DNA of 8,077 bases from NCBI GenBank assembly GCA_017620115.1, contig JAFZRB010000370.1, forward strand, positions 1 to 8,077. Reading direction: 5' to 3'. The notes beneath the pieces are model-generated. The model was not told the DNA's origin and made no database searches. It saw only the letters and a list, made by a program, of their open reading frames with translations. The stretch is from Clostridia bacterium. GTDB taxonomy: Bacteria > Bacillota > Clostridia > Christensenellales > Aristaeellaceae. Made by a program: the position numbers and the translations under genes. Each line of letters starts with the position of its first letter. Position 1 is the stretch's first letter. Positions 1-4,950 of this stretch are shown here, piece after piece.

Positions 1-607
1 AGCCACAGCTCAGCATGCCGCCAAGAATCTGAGTAAGGGTGTGATGATATTTTTGCACCTTACAGCCGAGGAAGGTCGTGTCACGCTTTCCGGGATAGAA
101 ATAGTCGTCCACCGGCCAATGAACCGGCTTCCCATCCCGATAGGCCCAGTCCTGTCCCGGGCTGGCCGTGAAAATCGGATGCTCGATGTTGAACAGGAAT
201 ATCCCGTCCGGCTTCAGAGTTCGATGCACCTTTCGATAGACACCCTCCAGATCGTCAACATAATGAAGCACAAGATTGGAGAGGACGAAGTCGAAAGACT
301 CACCCGGATACTCATAGTCCTCCAGAGAGCAGACGCGGTAGGTCACGCCGTCAGTCTGGTTCCGCTTTCTCGCTTCCGCAACCATGGTTTCACTGGCATC
401 GACGCCAAGTACCGAGGCAGCGCCGTGTTCCGCGCAATACCGGCTGTGCCAGCCGTATCCGCAGCCAAGATCAAGCACCGCCACGCCAATGAGTTCGGGA
501 AACAGTTTCTCCAACTGACGCCATTCTCCCGCAGCCGAAAGGCCATACTTACTCCGATCCATCTGGCTGTATGCCCGGAAGAACTCCGGATCGTCATAGA
601 TCGGCAC
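1..607 (-). CDS. Class I SAM-dependent methyltransferase, C-terminus beyond left edge
   Basis: The minus-strand frame is open from a GTG at 605-607 to the left edge and gives 202 residues. It has the Rossmann-type methyltransferase pattern: motif I VLDLGCGYG at residues 44-52, the acidic residue D70 ending strand 2 (VLGVDAS) that would bind the SAM ribose, a motif IV-like FDFVLSNLVLHY at 105-116, and LKPDGIFLFN at 131-140. This is the Methyltransf_11/UbiE-like layout; such proteins are usually about 240 residues, so roughly 40 residues are probably missing. GTG is chosen because an in-frame TGA lies four codons upstream and a GAGGTG ribosome binding site ends about 5 nt before it. It follows the 55-residue gene after 33 nt, so it is probably co-transcribed. 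The substrate is unknown; similar Bacillota proteins act on small molecules, but that is family knowledge and not visible here. Confidence 0.9.
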   Translation of the reverse strand, partial: MPIYDDPEFFRAYSQMDRSKYGLSAAGEWRQLEKLFPELIGVAVLDLGCGYGWHSRYCAEHGAASVLGVDASETMVAEARKRNQTDGVTYRVCSLEDYEYPGESFDFVLSNLVLHYVDDLEGVYRKVHRTLKPDGIFLFNIEHPIFTASPGQDWAYRDGKPVHWPVDDYFYPGKRDTTFLGCKVQKYHHTLTQILGGMLSCG

Positions 608-640
608 GACATCACCTCATAACGATACTGCCTGAAATCT

Positions 641-808
641 TCATATGATTTCATACTGAAGCATCTCATACTTCAGCTTTGTCCCCTCGTCGATCTCTTC
701 CGGCAGCAGTGCCCGGGCGACGAGCAGAGGTTCTTCTTCCTTGTCCGTCCTGTTCAACCAGGCATAGTCCCCGTCAATGCGGGCGACGGTGTAATACTTC
801 GTTTCCAT
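641..808 (-). CDS. Small 55-residue protein, DUF3006-like pattern, function unknown
   Basis: ATG at 806-808 opens a 55-residue frame that ends with TGA at 641-643. A GGGGAG ribosome binding site lies 7 nt upstream, and the start is only 13 nt after the deoxyribosyltransferase stop, so the two are probably one operon. The protein starts METKYYTVARIDGDYAWL, then has a short charged linker (TDKEEE), then LLVARALLPEEIDEGTKL. The order 'R-x-D/E-G-D-Y-A', then a hydrophobic strand, then 'LP-x-x-x-x-x-G' resembles small beta-barrel proteins of the DUF3006 kind; this is a resemblance by eye. There is no signal peptide or membrane segment, so it should be cytosolic. It is easily missed because of its size. 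The coding call rests on the strong ribosome binding site, tight spacing and protein-like composition. Confidence 0.75.
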   Translation of the reverse strand: METKYYTVARIDGDYAWLNRTDKEEEPLLVARALLPEEIDEGTKLKYEMLQYEII

Positions 809-821
809 GGTTTTTCTCCCC

Positions 822-1211
822 TCATGCCAGCCCTGTCAGATACTCCCTTAGCTCTCTCTCGTTGCGCAGGACAATTTCCGGCGCACCATGGAGCATGACG
901 TTATCGTACCCGTCGATGAATGATCGTGCGTCCGTCTTGTAGGCGATGCAGCGCTTACCCTTGGCGTAGCAATATCCTAATTCAAAGCAGGCACCTTCGT
1001 CTGGCACACGGCCGTCAAACAGGAACAGTACAACATCACACCAATCCATGTGCTCGCAGTCCAGCTTGAACAGGTATTTCCGCTTTGGCATGCCCTCGAT
1101 GATATCGGGCAGGTCCGCCACACAGCCGCCCTCCCGCTGAGGCAGGAAGGTTTCATGTCCGCATTCCCGGACAATCGCATCCACTTTTTCATCGTGGTTT
1201 GAAGACGGCAT
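822..1211 (-). CDS. Nucleoside 2-deoxyribosyltransferase, N-terminally truncated
   Basis: The 129-residue product has the core of the nucleoside 2-deoxyribosyltransferase family, enzymes that move a 2-deoxyribosyl group between bases in nucleoside salvage. Visible signatures are TFLPQREGG (21-29), DWCDVVLFLFDGRVPDEG (56-73), and ACFELGYCYAKGKR (74-87). By family knowledge E77 is the likely nucleophile and D66 an active-site acid; YDNVML (102-107) matches the C-terminal Asn-containing element. The usual N-terminus, a first beta strand of the type 'MKIYLAxSLF' plus a helix, about 20 residues, is absent. A TGA lies four codons upstream of the ATG at 1209-1211 and no ribosome binding site precedes it. 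The sequence therefore looks cut at about 1200, where an unrelated plus-strand gene begins. It may be a pseudogene, although its active-site half is intact. Confidence 0.8.
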   Translation of the reverse strand: MPSSNHDEKVDAIVRECGHETFLPQREGGCVADLPDIIEGMPKRKYLFKLDCEHMDWCDVVLFLFDGRVPDEGACFELGYCYAKGKRCIAYKTDARSFIDGYDNVMLHGAPEIVLRNERELREYLTGLA

Positions 1212-1579
1212 CGAAATGCGCTGTCAACCCGGACATGCTGTGGAGTTGTCTCTATCAGGTCGCGAAGGTTCTGGTGAATATGTATCGTGACGGGATACAG
1301 AATATCGACAAGGCGTTCAAAGAGAGAACCGGCTGGGATCTGGCTGTGACGGAAGGCCCGGAGACTCATAAAGTTGCGGATTACATGAATCTGCGCAGAG
1401 ACAATTTCGAAGGTCGTGAGATATCGGTTGAGCCGCATATCAAATTCCCGAAATCTGTGCAAAAGACAGGCGCACAGTATCAACGGCTGTACTATGCCTA
1501 CGATCCTCAGTCCCGAAAAGTCATCATAGGCTATGTTGGAGATCATTTGGATAACTATCTCACGCTGGGTTTTCATTGA
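1199..1579 (+). pseudogene. 3' remnant of an unrecognised plus-strand gene
   Basis: The frame reads up to 126 residues and ends with TGA at 1577-1579. From about residue 13 it has natural protein composition: an amphipathic stretch (MLWSCLYQVAKVLVNMYRDG), then ERTGWDLAVTEGPETHKVADY, and a C-terminal strand pair QRLYYAYDPQSRKVIIGYVG followed by DHLDNYLTL. That last part looks like the natural end of a larger domain. I do not recognise the family. No start is convincing: the TTG at 1199 and the ATG at 1235 both lack a ribosome binding site, and upstream the frame runs antisense through the deoxyribosyltransferase gene. The 5' part was therefore probably lost at the same junction that cut that gene. 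An intact short protein starting at 1235 cannot be excluded. Confidence 0.5.
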
Positions 1580-1686
1580 TCCGGATATATCTCAAAGGCC
1601 ATCGCGGAGAAATAGCGGCCGATGCCTTCCGGGAAATCGTTCAGATGCTGAAGGAGAAGAAGTGCCTGGGGATTGAAGGACTTTGA
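1576..1686 (+). CDS. Possible 36-residue translationally coupled small ORF or gene remnant
   Basis: A TTG at 1576-1578 overlaps the stop of the preceding frame in a TTGA arrangement, as in translationally coupled genes, and opens 36 codons ending at TGA 1684-1686. The product, IRIYLKGHRGEIAADAF followed by REIVQMLKEKKCLGIEGL, has plausible secondary structure: a strand, then an amphipathic helix. It has no ribosome binding site of its own. It could be a real small partner, the surviving piece of a longer gene, or the continuation of the upstream gene after a frameshift. I do not recognise it. The protein-like composition is the only positive evidence. Confidence 0.3.
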   Translation: MIRIYLKGHRGEIAADAFREIVQMLKEKKCLGIEGL

Positions 1687-1731
1687 CGGGCAGGGAGAAC
1701 CTTAACATACTCAAAAGCTGACAGACATGTA

Positions 1732-1737
1732 AGGAGG
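1732..1737 (+). promoter_or_regulatory. Ribosome binding site AGGAGG of the leucine-rich repeat gene
   Basis: A perfect AGGAGG lies 7 nt before the GTG at 1745. It fixes this non-ATG start and shows that the gene is set up for efficient initiation independent of the fragments upstream. Confidence 0.85.
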
Positions 1738-1744
1738 AAAAACC

Positions 1745-3226
1745 GTGGAGAACAAATACTCGGCAGACGTTTTCGTTATTGCAAACACAAGGGAAAAGCT
1801 CGATGCCATGATCAATATCCTTGAGAAATCGAGCTTGCTTGAGAAATCGAGCAGCAAGGTTCAAGTTAAACCCGGTAACCAGCCGGATACTTACTGGTAT
1901 TATGCCACCAGCCGGACAGGCGATATCAAATGGATGCCAAGTGAATACTCCTGGGGATGGAAAGATGTGTTCAAGAAGTGCGGATTACTTGCAGGCCGGG
2001 ATGGCGCTGTGATTGCGAATGTCACAGACAGCCCATTCGCTGAGTTTAAAGGCAATGAGATCTCGGAAAGTGAGCATGTCGCGACCACCCCAAAGGGCGG
2101 GATGCTGGATTATAATACATATATTGGAGATGAATTTGATGGTTACGAGAAGTTTCGGAAGAGTTTCGTCAGGGTATATGGTGAACAGGGCAGAGCAATG
2201 TTCGATATATATGAAAACAGCGATAATTCCACTTCTGAAGAGGTATATGTTCCGAAGGAAGATTTTGTGATAGAGAATGGTGTACTGAAGAGATACGAGG
2301 GCAATTCCAGGAATGTGGTGATCCCTGAGAATGTGACAAGGATTGGAGAGTTTTCTTTTGAGAACTGTAAAGACGTGGTAAATGTGACGATTCCGGACAG
2401 CGTGACAACTATTGGGAAAGGTGCCTTCTTGGGCTGCAGTAGCCTGACGGGCATCACGATTCCGGACAGCGTAACATGTATTGAGGGCGGTGTATTCAAT
2501 GGATGTGAGAGACTGGCAGATAATAATGACATGGTTATCATTAATTCAATACTGTTCATTTACAGCGGTCGCAGAGCGAGAGAGATAAAAATACCGGAGG
2601 GGGTAACAAGCATTGGTAATAATGCTTTTCAAAACAATCAAGACCTTACAGGTATTGAGCTTCCGGACAGTTTGACCAGTATTGGAGTGGATGCTTTCTT
2701 TGGATGTAGGAATTTGAAGAGCATCACAATTCCGGATGGCGTGACGGGCATTGGCGAACATGCCTTTGCAGTCTGCATCAGCCTGACAATCATTACAATC
2801 CCAAACAGCGTGACGAGCATTGGCAAACTTGCCTTCGCAGGCTGCAGTAGCCTGATGAACATCTCCATCCCAGACAGCGTGACGAGCATAGGAGCAGACG
2901 CGTTCAAAGGATGCGATAAATTAGAATGGAAAACACAGGAGGAAGAGCCTTCGCTTGCTTCGAATCTTCCAGATTTGAAACAGGAAGAGCATCAACATAA
3001 AGAAGAAGCAAGGAGCCAATGCGATGAGAACCAGGTAAAAGGACAGAATGATCAGTATAATGTAAATCAACAACAACGAGAAGAGGAACGTCGTAACAGG
3101 CAAGAGGCTACACAAAAAGAACAGTATCCGGAAAGTGTCATTTTGGCATTGGAAAAAGCCGAAGAAAGGCTCCGTCTTCGCAAAGAGGCTCAGCAACAAC
3201 GTGCAGAAGGAAATCGCCGCAAGTAA
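1745..3226 (+). CDS. BspA-type leucine-rich repeat protein with novel N-domain and charged tail
   Basis: The GTG at 1745 is chosen because a perfect AGGAGG (1732-1737) sits 7 nt upstream. The 493-residue protein has three parts. Residues 1-170 form a domain I do not recognise, rich in aromatics (WYY at 51-53, YSWGW at 68-72). Residues 171-395 hold eight 23-residue LRR_5/BspA-type repeats of the form 'I-x-I-P-x-x-V-x-x-I-G-x-x-A-F-x-x-C-x-x-L', starting at 191, 214, 237, 281, 304, 327, 350 and 373. Two cap-like segments of form 'D-x-VI-x-N-x-x-L-x-x-Y-x-G' lie at about 171-190 and 260-280. Residues 396-493 are a Q/E/R/K-rich, probably coiled or disordered tail. There is no signal peptide, sorting motif or transmembrane segment, so it is probably intracellular, whereas many BspA-like proteins are at the surface. 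Such repeats usually bind proteins; the partner is unknown. The gene is AT-richer than the cluster to the right. Confidence 0.9.
   Translation: MENKYSADVFVIANTREKLDAMINILEKSSLLEKSSSKVQVKPGNQPDTYWYYATSRTGDIKWMPSEYSWGWKDVFKKCGLLAGRDGAVIANVTDSPFAEFKGNEISESEHVATTPKGGMLDYNTYIGDEFDGYEKFRKSFVRVYGEQGRAMFDIYENSDNSTSEEVYVPKEDFVIENGVLKRYEGNSRNVVIPENVTRIGEFSFENCKDVVNVTIPDSVTTIGKGAFLGCSSLTGITIPDSVTCIEGGVFNGCERLADNNDMVIINSILFIYSGRRAREIKIPEGVTSIGNNAFQNNQDLTGIELPDSLTSIGVDAFFGCRNLKSITIPDGVTGIGEHAFAVCISLTIITIPNSVTSIGKLAFAGCSSLMNISIPDSVTSIGADAFKGCDKLEWKTQEEEPSLASNLPDLKQEEHQHKEEARSQCDENQVKGQNDQYNVNQQQREEERRNRQEATQKEQYPESVILALEKAEERLRLRKEAQQQRAEGNRRK
1820..1855 (+). repeat. In-frame 18-bp tandem duplication in the LRR gene
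   Basis: Two adjacent 18-nt units (1820-1837 and 1838-1855) share CTTGAGAAATCGAGC and differ only in the last three bases. They encode LEKSSL and LEKSSS (residues 26-37). Because the unit is a multiple of three the reading frame is kept. It looks like a recent slippage duplication in the N-terminal domain. Confidence 0.85.
2315..2929 (+). repeat. Eight 69-bp leucine-rich repeat units with one internal cap insertion
   Basis: Eight units encode residues 191-395. Units 1-3 are contiguous, a 21-residue cap-like segment follows (codons 260-280), then units 4-8 are contiguous. The DNA is also repetitive, with recurring blocks such as CCGGACAGCGTGAC and GACGAGCATTGGC, so unit number could change by homologous recombination or slippage. 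Confidence 0.85.
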
Positions 3227-3240
3227 AATTATCGTTATAA

Positions 3241-3296
3241 TTCAAACCGACACCCTTTCACGCTTCGGCACCGTGCCGAGGTTTGAAGGGGTGTCG
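3241..3296. terminator. Compound hairpin downstream of the LRR gene, possible terminator
   Basis: The outer stem pairs CGACACCCTTTCA (3248-3260) with TGAAGGGGTGTCG (3284-3296), 13 bp with one G-T pair. Inside is a second stem, CTTCGGCA (3263-3270) with TGCCGAGG (3274-3281), closing a CCG loop. An alternative perfect 8-bp stem, TTCAAACC (3241-3248) with GGTTTGAA (3280-3287), excludes the outer one. It starts 14 nt after the LRR stop codon. The 3' flank (CTATTTCATC) is only weakly T-rich, so termination is plausible but not certain. Confidence 0.5.
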
Positions 3297-3335
3297 CTAT
3301 TTCATCATGTAATCGAGAGGCGTCGCCCCATATAA

Positions 3336-3432
3336 CGCACCGTGCCGCCCACGTTTGCCCCTGTCGCGCGCTTGCCCACGTGGGCGTTTTTCGTTTCCGG
3401 CCAGGACAGGGGCAATAGTGGGCGGCGGTGCG
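3336..3432. repeat. Long imperfect inverted repeat enclosing a terminator
   Basis: The left arm (3336-3365, 30 nt) and right arm (3405-3432, 28 nt) match as inverted copies except for one 2-nt gap and about three mismatches; the ends GCCCCTGTC / GACAGGGGC and CGCACCG / CGGTGCG are perfect. The roughly 39-nt centre holds the hairpin terminator at 3374-3391. The layout could be a large folded RNA or a small non-autonomous mobile repeat. No target-site duplication is evident. Confidence 0.7.
3374..3391 (+). terminator. Rho-independent terminator
   Basis: The perfect 12-nt palindrome GCCCACGTGGGC (3374-3385) is followed by G and five T residues (3387-3391). It is oriented to stop plus-strand transcripts, most plausibly from the leucine-rich repeat gene. 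Because the stem is a perfect palindrome its real loop would be about four bases, leaving a short 4-bp stem, so strength is uncertain; the surrounding long inverted repeat may add to it. Confidence 0.5.
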
Positions 3433-3466
3433 CGAGCGCCTGTTTTCGCCTGCTTCAACTATTTTT

Positions 3467-3488
3467 GTTTCCTTCTCCAGAAGGAAAC
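3467..3488. repeat. Perfect 10-bp inverted repeat with 2-nt centre
   Basis: GTTTCCTTCT (3467-3476) and AGAAGGAAAC (3479-3488) are exact inverted copies around CC. A T-run lies on the 5' side in plus orientation, so it is not a terminator on either strand. It may be a cruciform or protein-binding site, or part of the repeat cluster. Confidence 0.65.
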
Positions 3489-3510
3489 AGGCCCCATGTC
3501 CCGTCTCTCA

Positions 3511-3669
3511 CTTTTGCACGATTGCTCCGAAAATCCCCCGACCAATCGTGCTAAGGTGCACCCATCGAAAAAAGCAATCGTGCAAAGGTGGAAGGGGTTC
3601 AACGCCCGGAAACTCCACTTTTTCCGGTTTTCAGAAGAGGACACAAGAGGGGCAATCGTGCTAAGATGC
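3511..3669. repeat. Four dispersed copies of a CAATCGTGC-based motif
   Basis: Three direct copies occur: CCAATCGTGCTAAGGTGC (3542-3559), GCAATCGTGCAAAGGTGG (3574-3591) and GCAATCGTGCTAAGATGC (3652-3669). One inverted copy is at 3511-3525, reading GCAATCGTGCAAAAG on the minus strand. The inverted copy and the first direct copy can form a 9-bp stem (3516-3524 with 3543-3551). A diverged relative, GGGGCAATAGTG, is at 3409-3420 and matches GGGGCAATCGTG at 3649-3660 in 11 of 12 bases. Spacing is irregular (32 and 78 nt), so this is not a CRISPR array. Confidence 0.7.
3606..3627. repeat. Short inverted repeat CCGGAAA/TTTCCGG
   Basis: CCGGAAA (3606-3612) and TTTCCGG (3621-3627) are exact inverted copies around an 8-nt centre. 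It lies between the second and third direct copies of the CAATCGTGC motif. Function is unknown; there is no adjacent T-run of terminator type. Confidence 0.45.
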
Positions 3670-3703
3670 CCGAAAAAGCCTGTAATTGCTGGCATATTGA
3701 CAA

Positions 3704-3757
3704 AAAGAAACTGCACCGCGATCCTGACACACTTTGTATCAAAATTGCCGTGCAGTT
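3704..3757 (-). terminator. Probable terminator of the tRNA-Ser transcript
   Basis: On the minus strand, right after the CCA end, AACTGCAC (complement of 3750-3757) pairs with GTGCAGTT (complement of 3709-3716), and the second arm runs into TTTCTTTTT (complement of 3704-3712). The loop of 33 nt is long but contains a partial inner stem (TGATACA/TGTGTCA). Position and T-rich tail fit termination of the tRNA transcript. Confidence 0.55.
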
Positions 3758-3758
3758 A

Positions 3759-3849
3759 TGGCGGAGAGTTAGGGATTTGAACCCTAGGTGCGCTATCAAC
3801 GCACACACGATTTCCAGTCGTGCGCCTTAGACCACTCAGCCAACTCTCC
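3759..3849 (-). tRNA. tRNA-Ser (anticodon GGA)
   Basis: The minus strand folds into a complete class II tRNA of 91 nt with encoded CCA. The acceptor stem pairs GGAGAGT with ACTCTCC, followed by discriminator G and CCA (3759-3762). The D-arm region has TGGCTGAGTGGTCTAAGGC. The anticodon arm is CACGA-CTGGAAA-TCGTG with anticodon GGA, reading serine codons UCC and UCU. The long variable arm (GTGCG/CGCAC) and the T arm (TAGGG-TTCAAAT-CCCTA) are intact. The long variable arm and G discriminator are serine identity elements. The tRNA's 3' end faces the repeat-rich, accessory-looking side, so the gene could serve as an integration site for mobile elements. Confidence 0.97.
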
Positions 3850-3876
3850 AGATGGCATGCGCCGTCAACAAATGGT

Positions 3877-3905
3877 AGTATACTGCAATTCCTCTGATCT
3901 GTCAA
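3877..3905 (-). promoter_or_regulatory. Sigma-70/sigma-A promoter of tRNA-Ser
   Basis: On the minus strand the -35 box TTGACA (complement of 3900-3905), a 17-nt spacer and the -10 box TATACT (complement of 3877-3882) give a near-consensus promoter. The predicted start lies about 20 nt upstream of the mature tRNA 5' end at 3849, which fits a short leader removed by RNase P. Confidence 0.88.
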
Positions 3906-4047
3906 GCGGGAAAAGAAAAAATAATGGCCAATGCCTGTATGCCTGCCTGACCTCCGGACTTTTGCGGAAATGCCGTCACGTTTTTGCAATACTTTTATAA
4001 TTCATTTGTCTTCGTCTGCCCGGCTGATAAGCCCTGTTCCCCTATGT

Positions 4048-4053
4048 TATAAT
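4048..4053 (+). promoter_or_regulatory. Possible -10 box for the sugar-enzyme cluster
   Basis: A perfect TATAAT (4048-4053) lies about 28 nt before the first ATG of the cluster. A weak match TGATAA sits at 4025-4030, 17 nt upstream, as a poor -35 box. A second TATAAT at 3996-4001 has no recognisable -35 box. A poor -35 would fit activator-dependent control, but no clear operator palindrome was seen. Confidence 0.4.
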
Positions 4054-4080
4054 AAATCAGAAAACTGCAGGGGAGGATTG

Positions 4081-4908
4081 ATGGCGATGAAAAAATCGCT
4101 GAACGCTTGGACTGTGCCGGACAATGTGACCTTTGAGCGGATGTTCTCCGCGCTGAAGCAGGCAGGCTTCGACGGCGTCGAACTGAATCTCGACGCGGCC
4201 GGGCGCAGCAGCCACTCGCTGACCATGGAAACGTCGTCGCATGAACTGCGTCAGATCCGGCGCATCAGCGAGGATACCGGGTTGGCCGTGAGCGGCGTTT
4301 CCAGCTCGCTCTGGGGAAAAACCACGCTGTGCGGCGGGGCGCAGGAGCTGCCGGCTGCGCAGGTGTTGGAACAGCAGATCCTCTGCGCGCGGGAATTGTG
4401 CGCAGACGGCATACTGATCGTTCCGGGCGGCATCGGCGAAGGAATGGGCATACGCGAAGCGTGGGATCACGCGCAGGCGGAGCTGGAGACCTGCCGCGGC
4501 CTGATCGAACAGGGCGGCGTGATGGTCGGCGTGGAGAACGTCTGGAACAACTTCTTTATCTCCCCGTTTGACATGGCCCGCTTTATCGATGAAATGGCGA
4601 TGAAGAACCTGGGCGCGTATTTCGACGCGGGTAACGTGGCGATCTTCTCCTGGCCGGAATACTGGATCGACATCCTGAACCGGCGCGTCATGAAAGTGCA
4701 CGTGAAGGACTTCCGGCGCACAGGCACCAACGCGGGCTTCTTCTGCAATCTTCTGGAAGGCAGCATCCGATGGGACAAGGTGATGGAGGCCCTGAAGAAT
4801 GCGGGCTATGACGGATACCTCACCGCCGAGCTCTCCGCGATGCCCTCCGCCCCGGAATACCTCTATGACATCACGGCCAGGGCGCTCGGGATCATCCTCG
4901 GCATGTGA
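4081..4908 (+). CDS. Sugar phosphate isomerase/epimerase-family TIM-barrel protein
   Basis: The 275-residue protein has the xylose-isomerase-like TIM-barrel pattern (AP endonuclease family 2 superfamily). It opens with MKKSLNAWTVPDNVTF, has 'QAGFDGVELNLD' at 27-38, and shows the probable metal ligands E152 (VGVENVWN), D182 (YFDAGN), H207 (KVHVKDF) and E250 (TAELS). Family members isomerise, epimerise, dehydrate or cleave sugars and inositol derivatives using a divalent metal, usually in the cytosol. Length is normal for the family. The ribosome binding site GGGGAGG (4070-4076) lies 4 nt before ATG 4081 and 10 nt before ATG 4087, so either start is possible; the product differs by two residues. 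The frame upstream to 3931 lacks a ribosome binding site and crosses promoter-like DNA. It is the first gene of the cluster; the substrate is unknown. Confidence 0.93.
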   Translation: MAMKKSLNAWTVPDNVTFERMFSALKQAGFDGVELNLDAAGRSSHSLTMETSSHELRQIRRISEDTGLAVSGVSSSLWGKTTLCGGAQELPAAQVLEQQILCARELCADGILIVPGGIGEGMGIREAWDHAQAELETCRGLIEQGGVMVGVENVWNNFFISPFDMARFIDEMAMKNLGAYFDAGNVAIFSWPEYWIDILNRRVMKVHVKDFRRTGTNAGFFCNLLEGSIRWDKVMEALKNAGYDGYLTAELSAMPSAPEYLYDITARALGIILGM

Positions 4909-4950
4909 TACGACGCGACGATACAGAATTATGGGAAGGAAGATGAAAAG

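Noticed and set aside
41..622. 193-residue plus-strand reading frame
   Set aside because: It is antisense to the methyltransferase, whose SAM-binding motifs are clear on the minus strand; the plus-strand product has no recognisable pattern and no ribosome binding site.
343..669. 108-residue minus-strand frame overlapping the methyltransferase start
   Set aside because: It is out of frame with the methyltransferase and only its first residues are free of that gene; the rest is a shadow.
977..1576. 199-residue minus-strand frame
   Set aside because: It is a shadow of the transferase and antisense to the plus-strand remnant; no protein-like motif.
3511..3669. Possible CRISPR array
   Set aside because: Copies are short, unevenly spaced, partly inverted and imperfect, and no cas gene is present.
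3459..3716. 85-residue minus-strand frame
   Set aside because: It is built from the repeated CAATCGTGC motifs and inverted repeats; no ribosome binding site and no family resemblance.
3355..3780. 141-residue frame and overlapping frames in the repeat region
   Set aside because: They run across inverted repeats, a terminator and into the tRNA gene, have low-complexity composition typical of translated repeats, and lack ribosome binding sites.
3759..3790. Direct repeat of the tRNA 3' end as an attachment site
   Set aside because: I looked for a second copy of the tRNA 3' sequence to the left and found none in the window, so an element boundary cannot be claimed.
3931..4080. Upstream extension of the TIM-barrel gene to 3931
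   Set aside because: The extra 50 residues cross promoter-like TATAAT sequences and do not resemble the family N-terminus; the ribosome binding site is at 4070-4076.
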